From positions 54,067-103,257 of the forward strand of contig NZ_LMUJ01000060.1 of assembly GCF_009765975.1 (NCBI RefSeq): a DNA stretch of 49,191 bases. Reading direction: 5' to 3'. A model generated the notes under the pieces. That model searched no databases. It was not told the origin of the DNA and saw only the letters and a program-made list of their open reading frames with translations. Source of the DNA: Acidisphaera sp. S103. GTDB taxonomy: Bacteria; Pseudomonadota; Alphaproteobacteria; Acetobacterales; Acetobacteraceae. The translations under genes were made by a program, and so were the position numbers. Shown here one piece after another: positions 9,295 to 19,245 of the stretch; position 1 is the first letter of the stretch, and each line of letters opens with the position of its first letter.

Positions 9295-9343
9295 GTAAGG
9301 TGGCGGCTGTGCCGGACGGTTTACGTTTGGTCTGTGTTTTGGC

Positions 9344-9526
9344 AAAGTAATCAAGCGCACACAGAGTTGCACGGAGTTTGCACAGAGTTTCACCGAGAAG
9401 AAGATTAGGCGCTTCGCGCCACTGATCCGGCGCACCTGCCCCAACGCCACGCGCGCAGCGCAATAAACTTTTCTCTGTGAAACTCTGTGCAAACTCCGTG
9501 CAACTCTGTGTGCGTTTGATTGCTTT
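9344..9526. repeat. inverted-repeat cassette without a gene (arms ~57 bp)
   Basis: Arms at 9344-9400 and 9469-9526 are inverted copies with only about five differences. Each arm contains iterated units of the CACAGAGTTGCACGGAGTTT kind. The ~68-bp centre (GC-rich) has no recognisable gene. The fold-back occupies most of the 400 bp between the hydantoinase and hydrolase genes. The layout resembles the inverted repeats that flank the GxxExxY gene at 18.7-19.2 kb, but with different arm sequence. It could also act as a transcription terminator. Confidence 0.85.
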
Positions 9527-9696
9527 GTCTCTACCAGAACGACATGGAAAGCATGACTCGCGAACCCGATATCATCCGATCGCGATCAGCGGCCCGACTC
9601 GGTACGGCGAGCGGTCGGTATTTTTTGCGGGCTGGAGTTGTTGGTCAGGGTCTCGTGATGAGGTTAGAATAGGGGTGCCAATCCAGGAGATACGTG

Positions 9697-10578
9697 ATGC
9701 CGTTCGCCACCACCGATGACGGAGTTCGCCTGCACTATGAAGAGTCCGGCTCCGGCGTGCCGGTGATCTTCGTGCATGAATTCGCCGGCGATCACCGAGC
9801 GTGGGAAACGCAGATGCGGCATTTCGGGCAGCGGTATCGGGCGATCACTTATGCGGCTCGGGGGTATCCGCCGTCGGATGTGCCGGCGGATGTCACGGCT
9901 TATTCGCAGGCTCGGGCGGCGGACGATATCGCGGCGGTGCTGGATCATTTGGGGATCGCCAAGGCGCATGTGGTCGGGCTGTCGATGGGCGGGTTCGCGA
10001 CGCTGCATTTCGGGTTCCGTCACGCGGCGCGGGCGTTGTCGCTGTGCGTTGCCGGTTGCGGGTATGGCGCGGAGAAGGGGCAGCGGGACAAGTTCAAGTC
10101 GGAGGTCGCGGCGGTGGCGGTGTTCCTGGACGAGAATGGGATCGAGGCGTTTGCGGCCAAGTATGCCTATGGACCGACGCGGGTGCAGTTCGAGAACAAG
10201 GACCCTCGGGGGTTTGAGGAGTTCAAGCAGCAGTTGGCGGAGCACTCGGCGGTGGGGGCGCGAAATACGCAGCTCGGGGTGCAGGGGGAGCGGCCGTCGT
10301 TGTACGACCTGGTGGAGCAGATGAAGGCGCTGACGGTGCCGGTGCTGATCCTGACGGGGGATGAGGACTGGCCGTGCCTGCAACCGGCGCTGCTGATGAA
10401 GCAGACGATCCCGACGGCGGCGCTGTCGGTGATGCCGAATTGTGGGCACACGATCAACCTGGAGGATCCGGATCAGTTCAATCGGCTGGTGGGGGATTTC
10501 ATCGTTCAGGTCGATGCCGGGCGTTGGCCGGTGCGTGATCCTCGGGCGATGGTGACGTCTATTACCGGGATGAAGTAG
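9697..10578 (+). CDS. alpha/beta hydrolase
   Basis: The 293-residue product is a canonical alpha/beta-hydrolase. HEFAGDHRAWE near residue 27 is the oxyanion-hole region, GLSMGG carries the nucleophile Ser96, VPVLILTGDEDWP supplies the acid and MPNCGHTINLEDPDQF the histidine. It probably hydrolyses a small ester, lactone or C-C bond in the cytoplasm; no signal peptide is present. A GTG three bases earlier is in frame, but ATG 9697 has AGGAG at 9685-9689 with correct spacing. It stands alone between two inverted-repeat cassettes (9344-9526 and 10651-10844), so it is a single-gene unit. The closest functional subgroup (3-oxoadipate enol-lactonase-like or haloperoxidase-like) cannot be fixed by eye. 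Confidence 0.9.
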   Translation: MPFATTDDGVRLHYEESGSGVPVIFVHEFAGDHRAWETQMRHFGQRYRAITYAARGYPPSDVPADVTAYSQARAADDIAAVLDHLGIAKAHVVGLSMGGFATLHFGFRHAARALSLCVAGCGYGAEKGQRDKFKSEVAAVAVFLDENGIEAFAAKYAYGPTRVQFENKDPRGFEEFKQQLAEHSAVGARNTQLGVQGERPSLYDLVEQMKALTVPVLILTGDEDWPCLQPALLMKQTIPTAALSVMPNCGHTINLEDPDQFNRLVGDFIVQVDAGRWPVRDPRAMVTSITGMK

Positions 10579-10650
10579 CGGGGTGGGTTTTCGTTCCGGT
10601 TTGGATCAGTGCCTGTTAGGTTTTCGGCAACGATTTCCTGGTGGCATCGC

Positions 10651-10844
10651 AAAGGAAGCACCTAACGCAGATAAGAAATCCGATGCACGCCGAACACGCA
10701 GATGAAGAGCGGGGCGTGTCATTGGCTGTGCGTTACTTGGCTAGCCACAACTGGGCATCAAATGCGTGGGCAGCGACCTGTGACCCATCGCATCTGCGTG
10801 CTTCGTGTCCATCTTCTTTTTATCTGCGTTAGGCCCTTGCTTTC
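10651..10844. repeat. inverted-repeat cassette without a gene (arms ~54 bp)
   Basis: Arms at 10651-10704 and 10791-10844 are inverted copies about 80 percent alike. Both contain CTAACGCAGATAA and, nearer the centre, CACGCAGATG. The ~86-bp centre encodes nothing convincing. The ACGCAGATAA core is shared with the arms around the GxxExxY gene (18733-18754, 19195-19216), so this looks like a deletion derivative or empty version of that cassette. It fills the gap between the hydrolase and the ketopantoate-reductase-like gene, and otherwise I see nothing in that gap. Confidence 0.8.
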
Positions 10845-10875
10845 TTACTTTCTGTCCGGCGCCGGGTGATTGCGT

Positions 10876-11811
10876 TCAGCCCAGCTTCGCGGCGTTGGCG
10901 TGGGCGTGGGCGATCAGGCGAACCAGGTCGCGCATGCTTTTGGTGACCGGCGTGTCGATGCCGAGCTCCGTTGCGTAGGCGACGATGGCGCCGTTGATAT
11001 TTTCGATCTCGGTCTGCCGCCCAGCCAGCACGTCCTGCAGCATCGACGGCTGATGGCTACGATGGTCCGCGAACGCCATCTCCAGCGTCCGCCACACGCG
11101 GTCCGCATCCACCGCCAATCCGCGCGCCGTAGCGACGGCCAAAGTCTCGGTGACGATGGCGGACACCAGGGCACGCCCGGCGGGATGATCGGCGATCGGC
11201 CCGACCGGCAGCCGCGTGACGGCGGCGACGGAGTTCATTCCGGCGTTGAAGGCGACTTTTTCCCAGACCGCGACCTCCACCTGGGGATCGGCGGTGCAAT
11301 CCAGGCCGGCCGTAGTCAGGACGGCGGCGATCTGGTGCATGGCGGCGTCGGGTTGCGGTTCGGACGACCAGATGCGGACGGTTCCGTGGCCGTGGGAGAC
11401 GACGTGGCCGGGGCCGGCGAGGTCGGCGGGCCAGCTTGTCATACCGGTCGCTACGCGGGCGTGCGGCACAGCGGCTCGGATGGCGGCTTCGTTGCCGAGG
11501 CCGTTCTGGACGGTGAGAACCCAGGTTGCCGGCCCGATCAGGTGCGACGCCGCACACACGGCTGCCTCGGTGTGGGGCCCCTTGGTGAATACGATGGCGA
11601 GATCGCAGGGACCGGCGAAGCTGTCGGCCGGACCGGCACGGACGCCGATGGTGCGATCGCCGCTATCGGTTTGCAGACGCAGGCCGTGCTGGATCAGGGC
11701 GCTCAGATGCGGGCCGGGCACGTCGATCAATCGCACTACCTGCCCGCTTTCGGCCAGCAGTCCGCCGAACAATCCAACCATCGCACCCGAGCCGATGATG
11801 ACGATATCCAT
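10876..11811 (-). CDS. ketopantoate reductase-like (ApbA/PanE family) protein
   Basis: The 311-residue protein has an N-terminal NADP-binding fold, MDIVIIGSGAMVGLFGGLLA, in which GSGAMVG is the GxGAxG loop, then VVRLIDV. It has the family C-terminal helical domain, with VWEKVAFNAGMNSVAA holding the catalytic lysine and LQDVLAGRQTEIENINGAI. PanE reduces 2-dehydropantoate to pantoate; many paralogues act on other 2-keto acids. An in-frame ATG at 11895 exists but would overlap the promoter of the divergent ThDP enzyme; ATG 11811 follows GGGGAACG and gives the conserved N-terminus. Pairing with a ThDP enzyme that makes or breaks 2-keto acids suggests a catabolic rather than pantothenate role. That is inference. 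Confidence 0.85.
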   Translation of the reverse strand: MDIVIIGSGAMVGLFGGLLAESGQVVRLIDVPGPHLSALIQHGLRLQTDSGDRTIGVRAGPADSFAGPCDLAIVFTKGPHTEAAVCAASHLIGPATWVLTVQNGLGNEAAIRAAVPHARVATGMTSWPADLAGPGHVVSHGHGTVRIWSSEPQPDAAMHQIAAVLTTAGLDCTADPQVEVAVWEKVAFNAGMNSVAAVTRLPVGPIADHPAGRALVSAIVTETLAVATARGLAVDADRVWRTLEMAFADHRSHQPSMLQDVLAGRQTEIENINGAIVAYATELGIDTPVTKSMRDLVRLIAHAHANAAKLG

Positions 11812-11915
11812 GTCGTTCCCCGATTCGGTTTGTTCCATACGGCCTGAGGGGGTGATTTGTCGCCGAATTAACGCTATCGGCGGTAGCGTCGCCACAGCGG
11901 CGAAGGGAGGCAGAC

Positions 11916-13622
11916 ATGTCTGGAACCATCACGGCTGGCGGGGCCTTGCTGGCTCGTTTGAAGGTGGTCGGCGTGGATTACATCTTTGCCAACTCGGGCA
12001 CGGATTTTCCGCCGATCATCGAGGGGCTGGCGGAGGCTGCGGCCAAGGATATCCCGCTGCCTCGGGCGATTGTCATTCCGCATGAGCATGCGGCGATGGG
12101 GATGGCGCATGGGTATTACCTGGCGACGGGACGGCCTCAGGTGGTGATGGCGCATACCAATGTGGGGCTGGCGAACTGCGCGATCGGGGCCATCAACATG
12201 GCGACAGAGCATGTGCCGGTGCTGCTGTTCTCCGGCCGGACGCCGACGTTGGAACAAGGGCGGCTGGGGGCTCGGACCGTGCCGATCGGCTGGGGGCAGG
12301 AGATGCGCGACCAGACGGCGCTGGTGCGCGAGGCGGTGAAGTGGGACTACGAATTGCGGTTCCCCGAACAGGTGCCGGACGTGGTGGACCGGGCGTATGC
12401 AGTGGCGTGCTCGACGCCGCCGGGGCCGGTTTATGTCAGCCTGCCGCGGGAGGTGCTGTGTGGCCCCTGCCCTGCCGCCGGGCTGGACGAACCTAGCCGT
12501 ATCGCACCGGTGGTGGTTGGGCCGACGGCCGCGGCGCTGGAGCAGGCGGCGGCGCTGCTGGCGGGAGCCGAACGGCCGGTGATCGTGGCGCAGCGGGGGG
12601 CGGGGACGGTTGAGGGGTTTTCCGAACTTGCGGCGCTGGCGGATGACTGGGGCATTCCGGTGGTGCAGTACTGGGCGATCCAGTTGGCGATCGCGACGGA
12701 TCATCCAATGGCGGTGGGGACTAACCCGGAGCCGTGGCTGTCCGAGGCGGATGTCGTTTTGGTGCTGGATTGTTTGGCGCCGTGGTCTCCGGCGGTTCAC
12801 AAGTTGGCGCCGGGGTGCAAGGTGATTCAGGCGGGGCCTGATCCGTTGTACAGCCGGTTTCCGGTGCGGCATTTTCAGGCGGATGTGTCACTGGCGGGGG
12901 AGACGGCGGACATCATCCTGGGGCTGGCGCGGGCGATGCAGCCGCATCTGGCGGGTCGGTCCGATGTTCGTGCGGTGCGACGGGCCGCGGTGGCTGACAA
13001 GGCGGATGGTATTCGGGCGGCGGTTCGGGCTGGCGCCGAGAAGGGCAGCGAGGGTGAACTGATGACCAAGGCCTGGGTCAGTTTGTGCCTGTCGCGGGCG
13101 ATCGAGGGGCTGGACGCGACCGTGCTGTCCGAGTTGGGTTGTCCGTTGGAGCCGCTGACGTTGCGGACGGCGGGGAGTTGGTATCAGGAGCCGCATTCCG
13201 GGGGGTTGGGCTGGTCGGTGCCGTGTGCACTGGGGATGCAACTGGCGCAGCCGGAGCGGCTGGTGATCGCGACGGTGGGCGATGGGTCCTACATGTTCGC
13301 CAACCCGGTGGCATGCCATCAGATCGCCGAGGCGTTGGGACTGCCGGTGCTGCTGCTGGTGCTGAACAACCGGGAATGGGGGGCGGTGCGGATGTCGGTG
13401 CTGGGGACGTACCCTGATGGGTATGCGTCCCGGGTCAATCAGATGCCGCTGGTCTCGCTGGAGCCGACGCCTGATTTTACCAAGGTGGCGGCGGCAAGCA
13501 GGGCGTGGACGGCGTCGGTGGACGTGGCGGCGGATTTGCCGGGGGTGCTGGCGGCGGCGATCGCTCATGTGACGACGACCCGGACCCAGGCGCTGGTGGA
13601 AATCAGGGTGGCGCCAGCGTGA
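11916..13622 (+). CDS. thiamine-diphosphate-dependent enzyme (acetolactate synthase-like)
   Basis: The 568-residue protein has the three-domain plan of the ThDP decarboxylase/acetolactate synthase superfamily. Residues ~1-170 form the PYR domain with the cofactor-activating glutamate at PHEHAAMGMAHGYYLATGR (Glu57). The central domain includes AALLAGAERPVIVAQRGAG. The PP domain carries the metal/ThDP motif, starting at VGDGSYMFANP (~453) and ending at LVLNNREWGAV. It probably decarboxylates or ligates a 2-keto acid, possibly in the manner of benzoylformate decarboxylase or glyoxylate carboligase; the residues seen do not settle it. GGGAGG lies upstream of ATG 11916. It is divergent from the ketopantoate-reductase-like gene (104 bp apart). 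Confidence 0.88.
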   Translation: MSGTITAGGALLARLKVVGVDYIFANSGTDFPPIIEGLAEAAAKDIPLPRAIVIPHEHAAMGMAHGYYLATGRPQVVMAHTNVGLANCAIGAINMATEHVPVLLFSGRTPTLEQGRLGARTVPIGWGQEMRDQTALVREAVKWDYELRFPEQVPDVVDRAYAVACSTPPGPVYVSLPREVLCGPCPAAGLDEPSRIAPVVVGPTAAALEQAAALLAGAERPVIVAQRGAGTVEGFSELAALADDWGIPVVQYWAIQLAIATDHPMAVGTNPEPWLSEADVVLVLDCLAPWSPAVHKLAPGCKVIQAGPDPLYSRFPVRHFQADVSLAGETADIILGLARAMQPHLAGRSDVRAVRRAAVADKADGIRAAVRAGAEKGSEGELMTKAWVSLCLSRAIEGLDATVLSELGCPLEPLTLRTAGSWYQEPHSGGLGWSVPCALGMQLAQPERLVIATVGDGSYMFANPVACHQIAEALGLPVLLLVLNNREWGAVRMSVLGTYPDGYASRVNQMPLVSLEPTPDFTKVAAASRAWTASVDVAADLPGVLAAAIAHVTTTRTQALVEIRVAPA

Positions 13623-13670
13623 TCCGGGTGATTGCACATCGGCGGTGGTGCCGTTAAGTTCCCGCGCGCC

Positions 13671-13744
13671 GCGGGTGTAGCTCAATGGTAGAGTCCCAGC
13701 CTTCCAAGCTGGCTACGAGGGTTCGATTCCCTCCACCCGCTCCA
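13671..13744 (+). tRNA. tRNA-Gly (anticodon TCC)
   Basis: The 74-base sequence folds into a full cloverleaf. The acceptor stem GCGGGTG pairs with CACCCGC, the D-arm is GCTCAATGGTAGAGT, the anticodon arm is CCAGC-CTTCCAA-GCTGG with anticodon TCC, and the T-arm is GAGGGTTCGATTCCCTC. Discriminator T and an encoded CCA follow. It reads GGA/GGG codons. There is no integrase and no repeated 3' half nearby, so it does not look like an occupied attachment site. Confidence 0.97.
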
Positions 13745-13751
13745 AACCTCC

Positions 13752-14666
13752 CTATGTCGCTTGAGGCGCCGAACCGGCGGCGGCCAGGCGGCGTTTAGCC
13801 TCGGTGTAGAGGTCCGGCGGCAGGGGACCTTGTTTCAGAATCTCCACGTTGGCTTGCAGGTGCGCCGGGTTCACCGTGCCGACGATGGTGGTGTCCAGGT
13901 CGGGGTTGGTGAAGGTGAAGCGCAGGATGAACTCCATGGGAGTCATGTCGCCCAGCAGATCGTCCAGCTTGGCTGCCTGCCAGCGTTGCCATTGCAGACC
14001 GGCCTGTTTGCCCTCGGTTGGTGCGCCCTTTGCGGCGCCGCCGCGGATGACGATACCGGATCCGGCCTTGGCGGCGGTAGCGATGATCGCCTCGTGCTCG
14101 CGTTCCATCGCCGAATAGGGGATTTGGAAGACGTCGAACACGCCCATGGCGATGTGGTCGTGCAGATGAGGCAGGGTGCCGGACATGCCGATGAACCGCA
14201 CTTTGCCGGCTGCTTTCAGCTCCATCACGGCGTCGAGGGCGCCGTTTTCCTCCAAAGTTTGTTTCGATGGGGAGATATGGAACTGGACGAGGTCCAGATA
14301 GTCGGTCTTCATCCGCACCAGGCTTTGTTCGACGCCGGTCAGGATGTTGTCTCGGGTGAACACATGCGGGCTGGTTTGGCCGCGAATGGCGGGAGCGCCG
14401 ACCAGGCAACCGCATTTGCTGGCGAGGTAGTATTCGGAGCGGCGGTGGGAGATGTAGCGGCCGATCCGCTCCTCACTGACACCGTAGTCGATGGAGGTGT
14501 CGATGTAGTTGATGCCGGCGTCGAGCACGGCGTTGAGGATGGTCTCGGCCTGTTCCTCGGTGGTGTCGCGGGCTCGGGGGGCGCCACGCAGTTCCATCGC
14601 GCCGTAGCCCAGCATGGTGACTTGCAGGCCGGTGCGCCCGAGTTCCCGCTTTGGTAGATCGGTCAT
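13752..14666 (-). CDS. aldo/keto reductase
   Basis: The 304-residue protein is an NADPH-dependent TIM-barrel reductase. Visible motifs are LGRTGLQVTMLGYGAMELRG at the start, YIDTSIDYGVSEERIGRYI with the catalytic Asp and Tyr, ASKCG with the lysine and LDLVQFHIS with the histidine. The C-terminal part, with ILRFTFTNPDLDTTIVGTVN, binds the cofactor. It reduces aldehydes or ketones to alcohols; the physiological substrate is unknown. The frame is open to 14723, but ATG 14666 is preceded by GAGGAAA and starts directly at the family N-terminus. It ends 7 bp from the tRNA-Gly gene on the opposite strand, and no other gene shares its transcript. Confidence 0.9.
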   Translation of the reverse strand: MTDLPKRELGRTGLQVTMLGYGAMELRGAPRARDTTEEQAETILNAVLDAGINYIDTSIDYGVSEERIGRYISHRRSEYYLASKCGCLVGAPAIRGQTSPHVFTRDNILTGVEQSLVRMKTDYLDLVQFHISPSKQTLEENGALDAVMELKAAGKVRFIGMSGTLPHLHDHIAMGVFDVFQIPYSAMEREHEAIIATAAKAGSGIVIRGGAAKGAPTEGKQAGLQWQRWQAAKLDDLLGDMTPMEFILRFTFTNPDLDTTIVGTVNPAHLQANVEILKQGPLPPDLYTEAKRRLAAAGSAPQAT

Positions 14667-14850
14667 GGAATTTTCCTCGATATTTTCAGCGTCAGTATTC
14701 CGCCCATAGCGGTCGGCACGCAAGTTTTGCCAGCGGTTTCATTGTTGTATGGTTATGTTGTGGACTCGGTGTTTTCCGATTCGTCGTATCACGTGCTAGC
14801 ATGCGATTCAAAGAGAGAGGTCGATCAGGCTGCCTTTGGAGGACGCATCC

Positions 14851-15795
14851 ATGCAGGGACATGCCAGGCTACTGAACCGTATCTGTCGCGTTGCAATACC
14901 GATTTTCATGGTCGCCAGCTTTGCGGCGCATGCACAGCGAACCCAGATCGTCATCGACGATACGCGGGTGTTTCCGGAGAGCCTGACCTCGACGGCTGAC
15001 GGCACGATCATTATCGGCAGCCTGGATCATGGGACGATTTATCAGGTCGCCCCTGGCGCCGCGAAGGCAATGCCCTGGATCGCTGCCGGACCCAATCATC
15101 TTGGCCGCGTCCTGGGGGTCTTCGCCAACGAAGACACGAACACATTGTGGGTGTGTACAAATGATATCGACCCGACGAGCACCTCGGCCGAATTGAAGGC
15201 GTTCGATCTGAAAACGGCGACGGCGAAGGGCGATTATCCATTCCCGGGCGGTGGGCTCTGCAACGATATCGCGGTGGCGCGCGACGGCACGACCTACGTG
15301 ACGGACACAAAGGGCGGGCGCATCCTGGCACTGAAGCCCGGCAGCACCGCGCTGGCGGTATGGGCGGGGGACCCGAAATGGGTCGGTATCGATGGTATCG
15401 CACTGCTGTCCTCCGGGGCGATCCTGTTCAACAACGTGCGGGCGAATCAGTTGGTCCGGGTTGACATGAAGCCTGACGGGACAGCCGGCGCTGCCACTCA
15501 ATTGGCCCTTTCGCAGCCGATCGATGGCCCCGACGGCATGCGGGCGATGCGGGACGGGCACATCATTCTCGCCGAGAATCGCGCGGGCAAGATCGATATC
15601 GTGGACGTTGCCGGCGATGCTGCGAAGATCCGGACGATCAGGGACGGCTTCAAATTCACCCCGACCGCGGTAACCATCGTGGGTGGGACGGCCTGGGCGT
15701 TGGAGGCGAAATTCGCATATCGCAATGACCCGGCGCTGAAGGGCAAGGATCCTGGCCCGTTCGGCGCGACCGCGGTGCCGCTACCCGAACCGTGA
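14851..15795 (+). CDS. secreted SMP-30/gluconolactonase-like beta-propeller protein
   Basis: The 314-residue product begins with a signal peptide: positively charged MQGHARLLNRICR, a hydrophobic stretch IPIFMVASFA and a likely cleavage after AHA (residue ~28). The mature part shows repeated propeller strands such as FPESLTSTADGTIIIGSLDHG, NDIAVARDGTTYVTDTKGGR and GPDGMRAMRDGHIILAEN, typical of SMP-30/gluconolactonase/strictosidine-synthase-like proteins. These bind a metal ion and often hydrolyse lactones, but many homologues have no known activity. It probably acts in the periplasm. A TTG at 14836 is in frame, but ATG 14851 has GGAGG eight bases upstream. It lies just before the TPP riboswitch and appears monocistronic. 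Confidence 0.82.
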   Translation: MQGHARLLNRICRVAIPIFMVASFAAHAQRTQIVIDDTRVFPESLTSTADGTIIIGSLDHGTIYQVAPGAAKAMPWIAAGPNHLGRVLGVFANEDTNTLWVCTNDIDPTSTSAELKAFDLKTATAKGDYPFPGGGLCNDIAVARDGTTYVTDTKGGRILALKPGSTALAVWAGDPKWVGIDGIALLSSGAILFNNVRANQLVRVDMKPDGTAGAATQLALSQPIDGPDGMRAMRDGHIILAENRAGKIDIVDVAGDAAKIRTIRDGFKFTPTAVTIVGGTAWALEAKFAYRNDPALKGKDPGPFGATAVPLPEP

Positions 15796-15841
15796 GGGTG
15801 CATTTGACACACGCCCCAACCCGCCGCATCCTTGCCTATTA

Positions 15842-17846
<2,005 letters not shown>

Positions 17847-17856
17847 CGCGCGAACG

Positions 17857-18684
17857 ATGACGGACGCCAGGGCGGCATTGTCGGCGATCGGTCAATTGGC
17901 GGATGCCGAGATCGATATCGGTAACGCCGCCCTGCAACTCGCCCGTGTGGACGCGCCGGACGCCGACTGGCAGGCGGCGGCGCGTCATTTGTCCGATTTG
18001 GCACAGGCGGCAGTAAAACAGGCTGTTGCGATGGAGAAGGAGGATCTGCCGGCCAGGGCCGCGGCGTTGGCGGCGTTGCTGGCGGGGGCGTTCGGCTATG
18101 CGGGTGATATGGAAACATATGACGACCCGGCTAACGCCAACCTGATCCGGGTCACCGAACGGCGGCGCGGGCTGCCGGTGGCGTTGGGCGTGATCTGGCT
18201 GCACGCGGCCAAGGCGGCCGGCTGGGAGAGCCACGGCGTGGATTTTCCGGCGCATTTCCTGGTGGCTTTGGAGGGACGCAAGACCCAGGTGGTCGTTGAC
18301 GTCTTCAACGGCGGCCAGGTGATGACGGCGCGCGAACTGCGGGCGTTGTTGAAACGCGTGGAAGGGGAAGACGCCGAGTTGCGGCCCGGATTGCTGCAAC
18401 CGATGAGCACGCGGCGGGTGCTGCTGCGCTTGCAGAACAACATCATGACCCGGCGGTTGGACGCGGGTGACCTGCGCGGCGGACTGCGGTGCATGGAGGA
18501 CATGCTGCTGATCGCCCCCGATCAGGCGGAGCTTTGGCGGCAGGCCGGCGCGATGAACCAGAAACTGGAACAAGTGGCGGCGGCCAGGGATTGCTATCAG
18601 CGGTTTCTCGTGCTGGTGCCGGAGGGGCGGGTTGCCAATGGCGTTCGGGTGCAACTGGATATTTTGAAGTCCATGCTGAACTGA
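17857..18684 (+). CDS. SirB1-family (transglutaminase-like/TPR) protein
   Basis: The 275-residue protein matches the SirB1 family. DDPANANLIRVTERRRGLPV followed by ALGVIWLHAAKAAGWESHGV and DFPAHFLVAL is the conserved transglutaminase-like core. The C-terminal ~80 residues, including DLRGGLRCMEDMLLIAPDQA and LWRQAGAMNQKLEQVAAARD, look like two TPR-type helical hairpins. Most homologues have no proven enzymatic activity; it is presumably cytoplasmic. It starts 10 bp after thiC and may be read through from it, although a functional link with thiamine synthesis is not established. The start ATG 17857 is the only sensible one near the stop of thiC. Confidence 0.85.
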   Translation: MTDARAALSAIGQLADAEIDIGNAALQLARVDAPDADWQAAARHLSDLAQAAVKQAVAMEKEDLPARAAALAALLAGAFGYAGDMETYDDPANANLIRVTERRRGLPVALGVIWLHAAKAAGWESHGVDFPAHFLVALEGRKTQVVVDVFNGGQVMTARELRALLKRVEGEDAELRPGLLQPMSTRRVLLRLQNNIMTRRLDAGDLRGGLRCMEDMLLIAPDQAELWRQAGAMNQKLEQVAAARDCYQRFLVLVPEGRVANGVRVQLDILKSMLN

Positions 18685-18765
18685 GGGGCGGACATTCAGC
18701 GTCGTCGTGTGGTCGTTCCGACTGCAATTTGGAACCGCAGATGAACGCAGATAAGCGGTGTCTGA

Positions 18766-19208
18766 TTATAAGCCATTTACCAATCGTTTGATTTCCACAC
18801 GTGGACGGCCAAAATTCAATAGTAGGCACAGTGATAAGTGGGTTGCTTTCAAATAATTCATGCATTGGGCCTCATGGACTGTGTCCAATGCCCTCATGGC
18901 CTTCAGTTCGACCAAAACGCCATTTTCCACCAATAGATCGGGAGTATAGACGCCGAAGATCGCGTTCCGATAATACACTCCGATTTCATACTGCTGTTTC
19001 ACTAGAGCGTTTTGTTTGATCGCATGATTCACGCGCTCTGGACGTTCCGCCCAGCGCGATCATGCTCTAAAAGCCCAGCTTCATACAATTCACGGACCAA
19101 CGCATTTTCATATACTTTCTCCAGAAAGCCCGAACCCAACGTATTCGAAACAACAAACGCCCGACCAATGATAATTTCCGAAATACCATTGAATTTATCT
19201 GCGTTCAT
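18766..19208 (-). pseudogene. GxxExxY protein gene, broken by a small palindromic insertion
   Basis: The gene starts at ATG 19208 and reads MNADKFNGISEIIIGRAFVV, with the signature GFLEKVYENAL (the GxxExxY motif), up to LYEAGLL. A ~65-bp palindrome (19003-19067 net) then brings in stop codons and a frameshift. After it the frame resumes with VKQQYEIGVYYRN, then TPDLLVENGVLVELKAM and a normal C-terminus to 18766. Removing 65 bp restores one frame of 125 residues, the usual family length. The family resembles PD-(D/E)XK nucleases (here D..LVE..VLVELK) but has no known function. The gene is clearly more AT-rich than its surroundings, which suggests acquisition from outside. As it stands, a full-length product cannot be made. 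Confidence 0.9.
19003..19069. mobile_element. ~65-bp palindromic MITE-like element inside the GxxExxY gene
   Basis: The element begins and ends as an imperfect palindrome, TAGAGCG...CATGCTCTA, with internal GATCGCATGATTCACGCGCT and inverted CCAGCGCGATCATG. It is bounded by TA on both sides (19003-19004 and 19068-19069), as expected of a TA target duplication. Deleting 65 bp rebuilds the interrupted reading frame exactly. Two related copies in tandem lie at 27234-27344. It has no coding capacity, so movement would need a transposase supplied elsewhere. Confidence 0.85.
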
Positions 19209-19245
19209 CCGGGGTTAAAAATTCTTCCGTCCACACGCACAAAAC

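Larger units (their letters stand above)
18733..19216. repeat. inverted repeats bounding the GxxExxY gene
   Basis: AACCGCAGATGAACGCAGATAA-type arms occur at 18733-18754 and, inverted, at 19195-19216, with few differences. They enclose a 440-bp AT-rich insert carrying a GxxExxY gene on the minus strand. The right arm supplies the start codon and first codons (MNADK) of that gene. Similar repeats around GxxExxY genes are known from many bacteria; whether the unit moves by itself is not settled. Confidence 0.85.

Noticed and set aside
10641-10832. 63-codon frame between hydrolase and ketopantoate-reductase-like gene
   Set aside because: It runs through both arms of an inverted repeat and shows no family features.
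13671-13744. tRNA-Gly as an integration site of an island
   Set aside because: There is no integrase, no duplicated tRNA 3' end and no change in gene character on either side.
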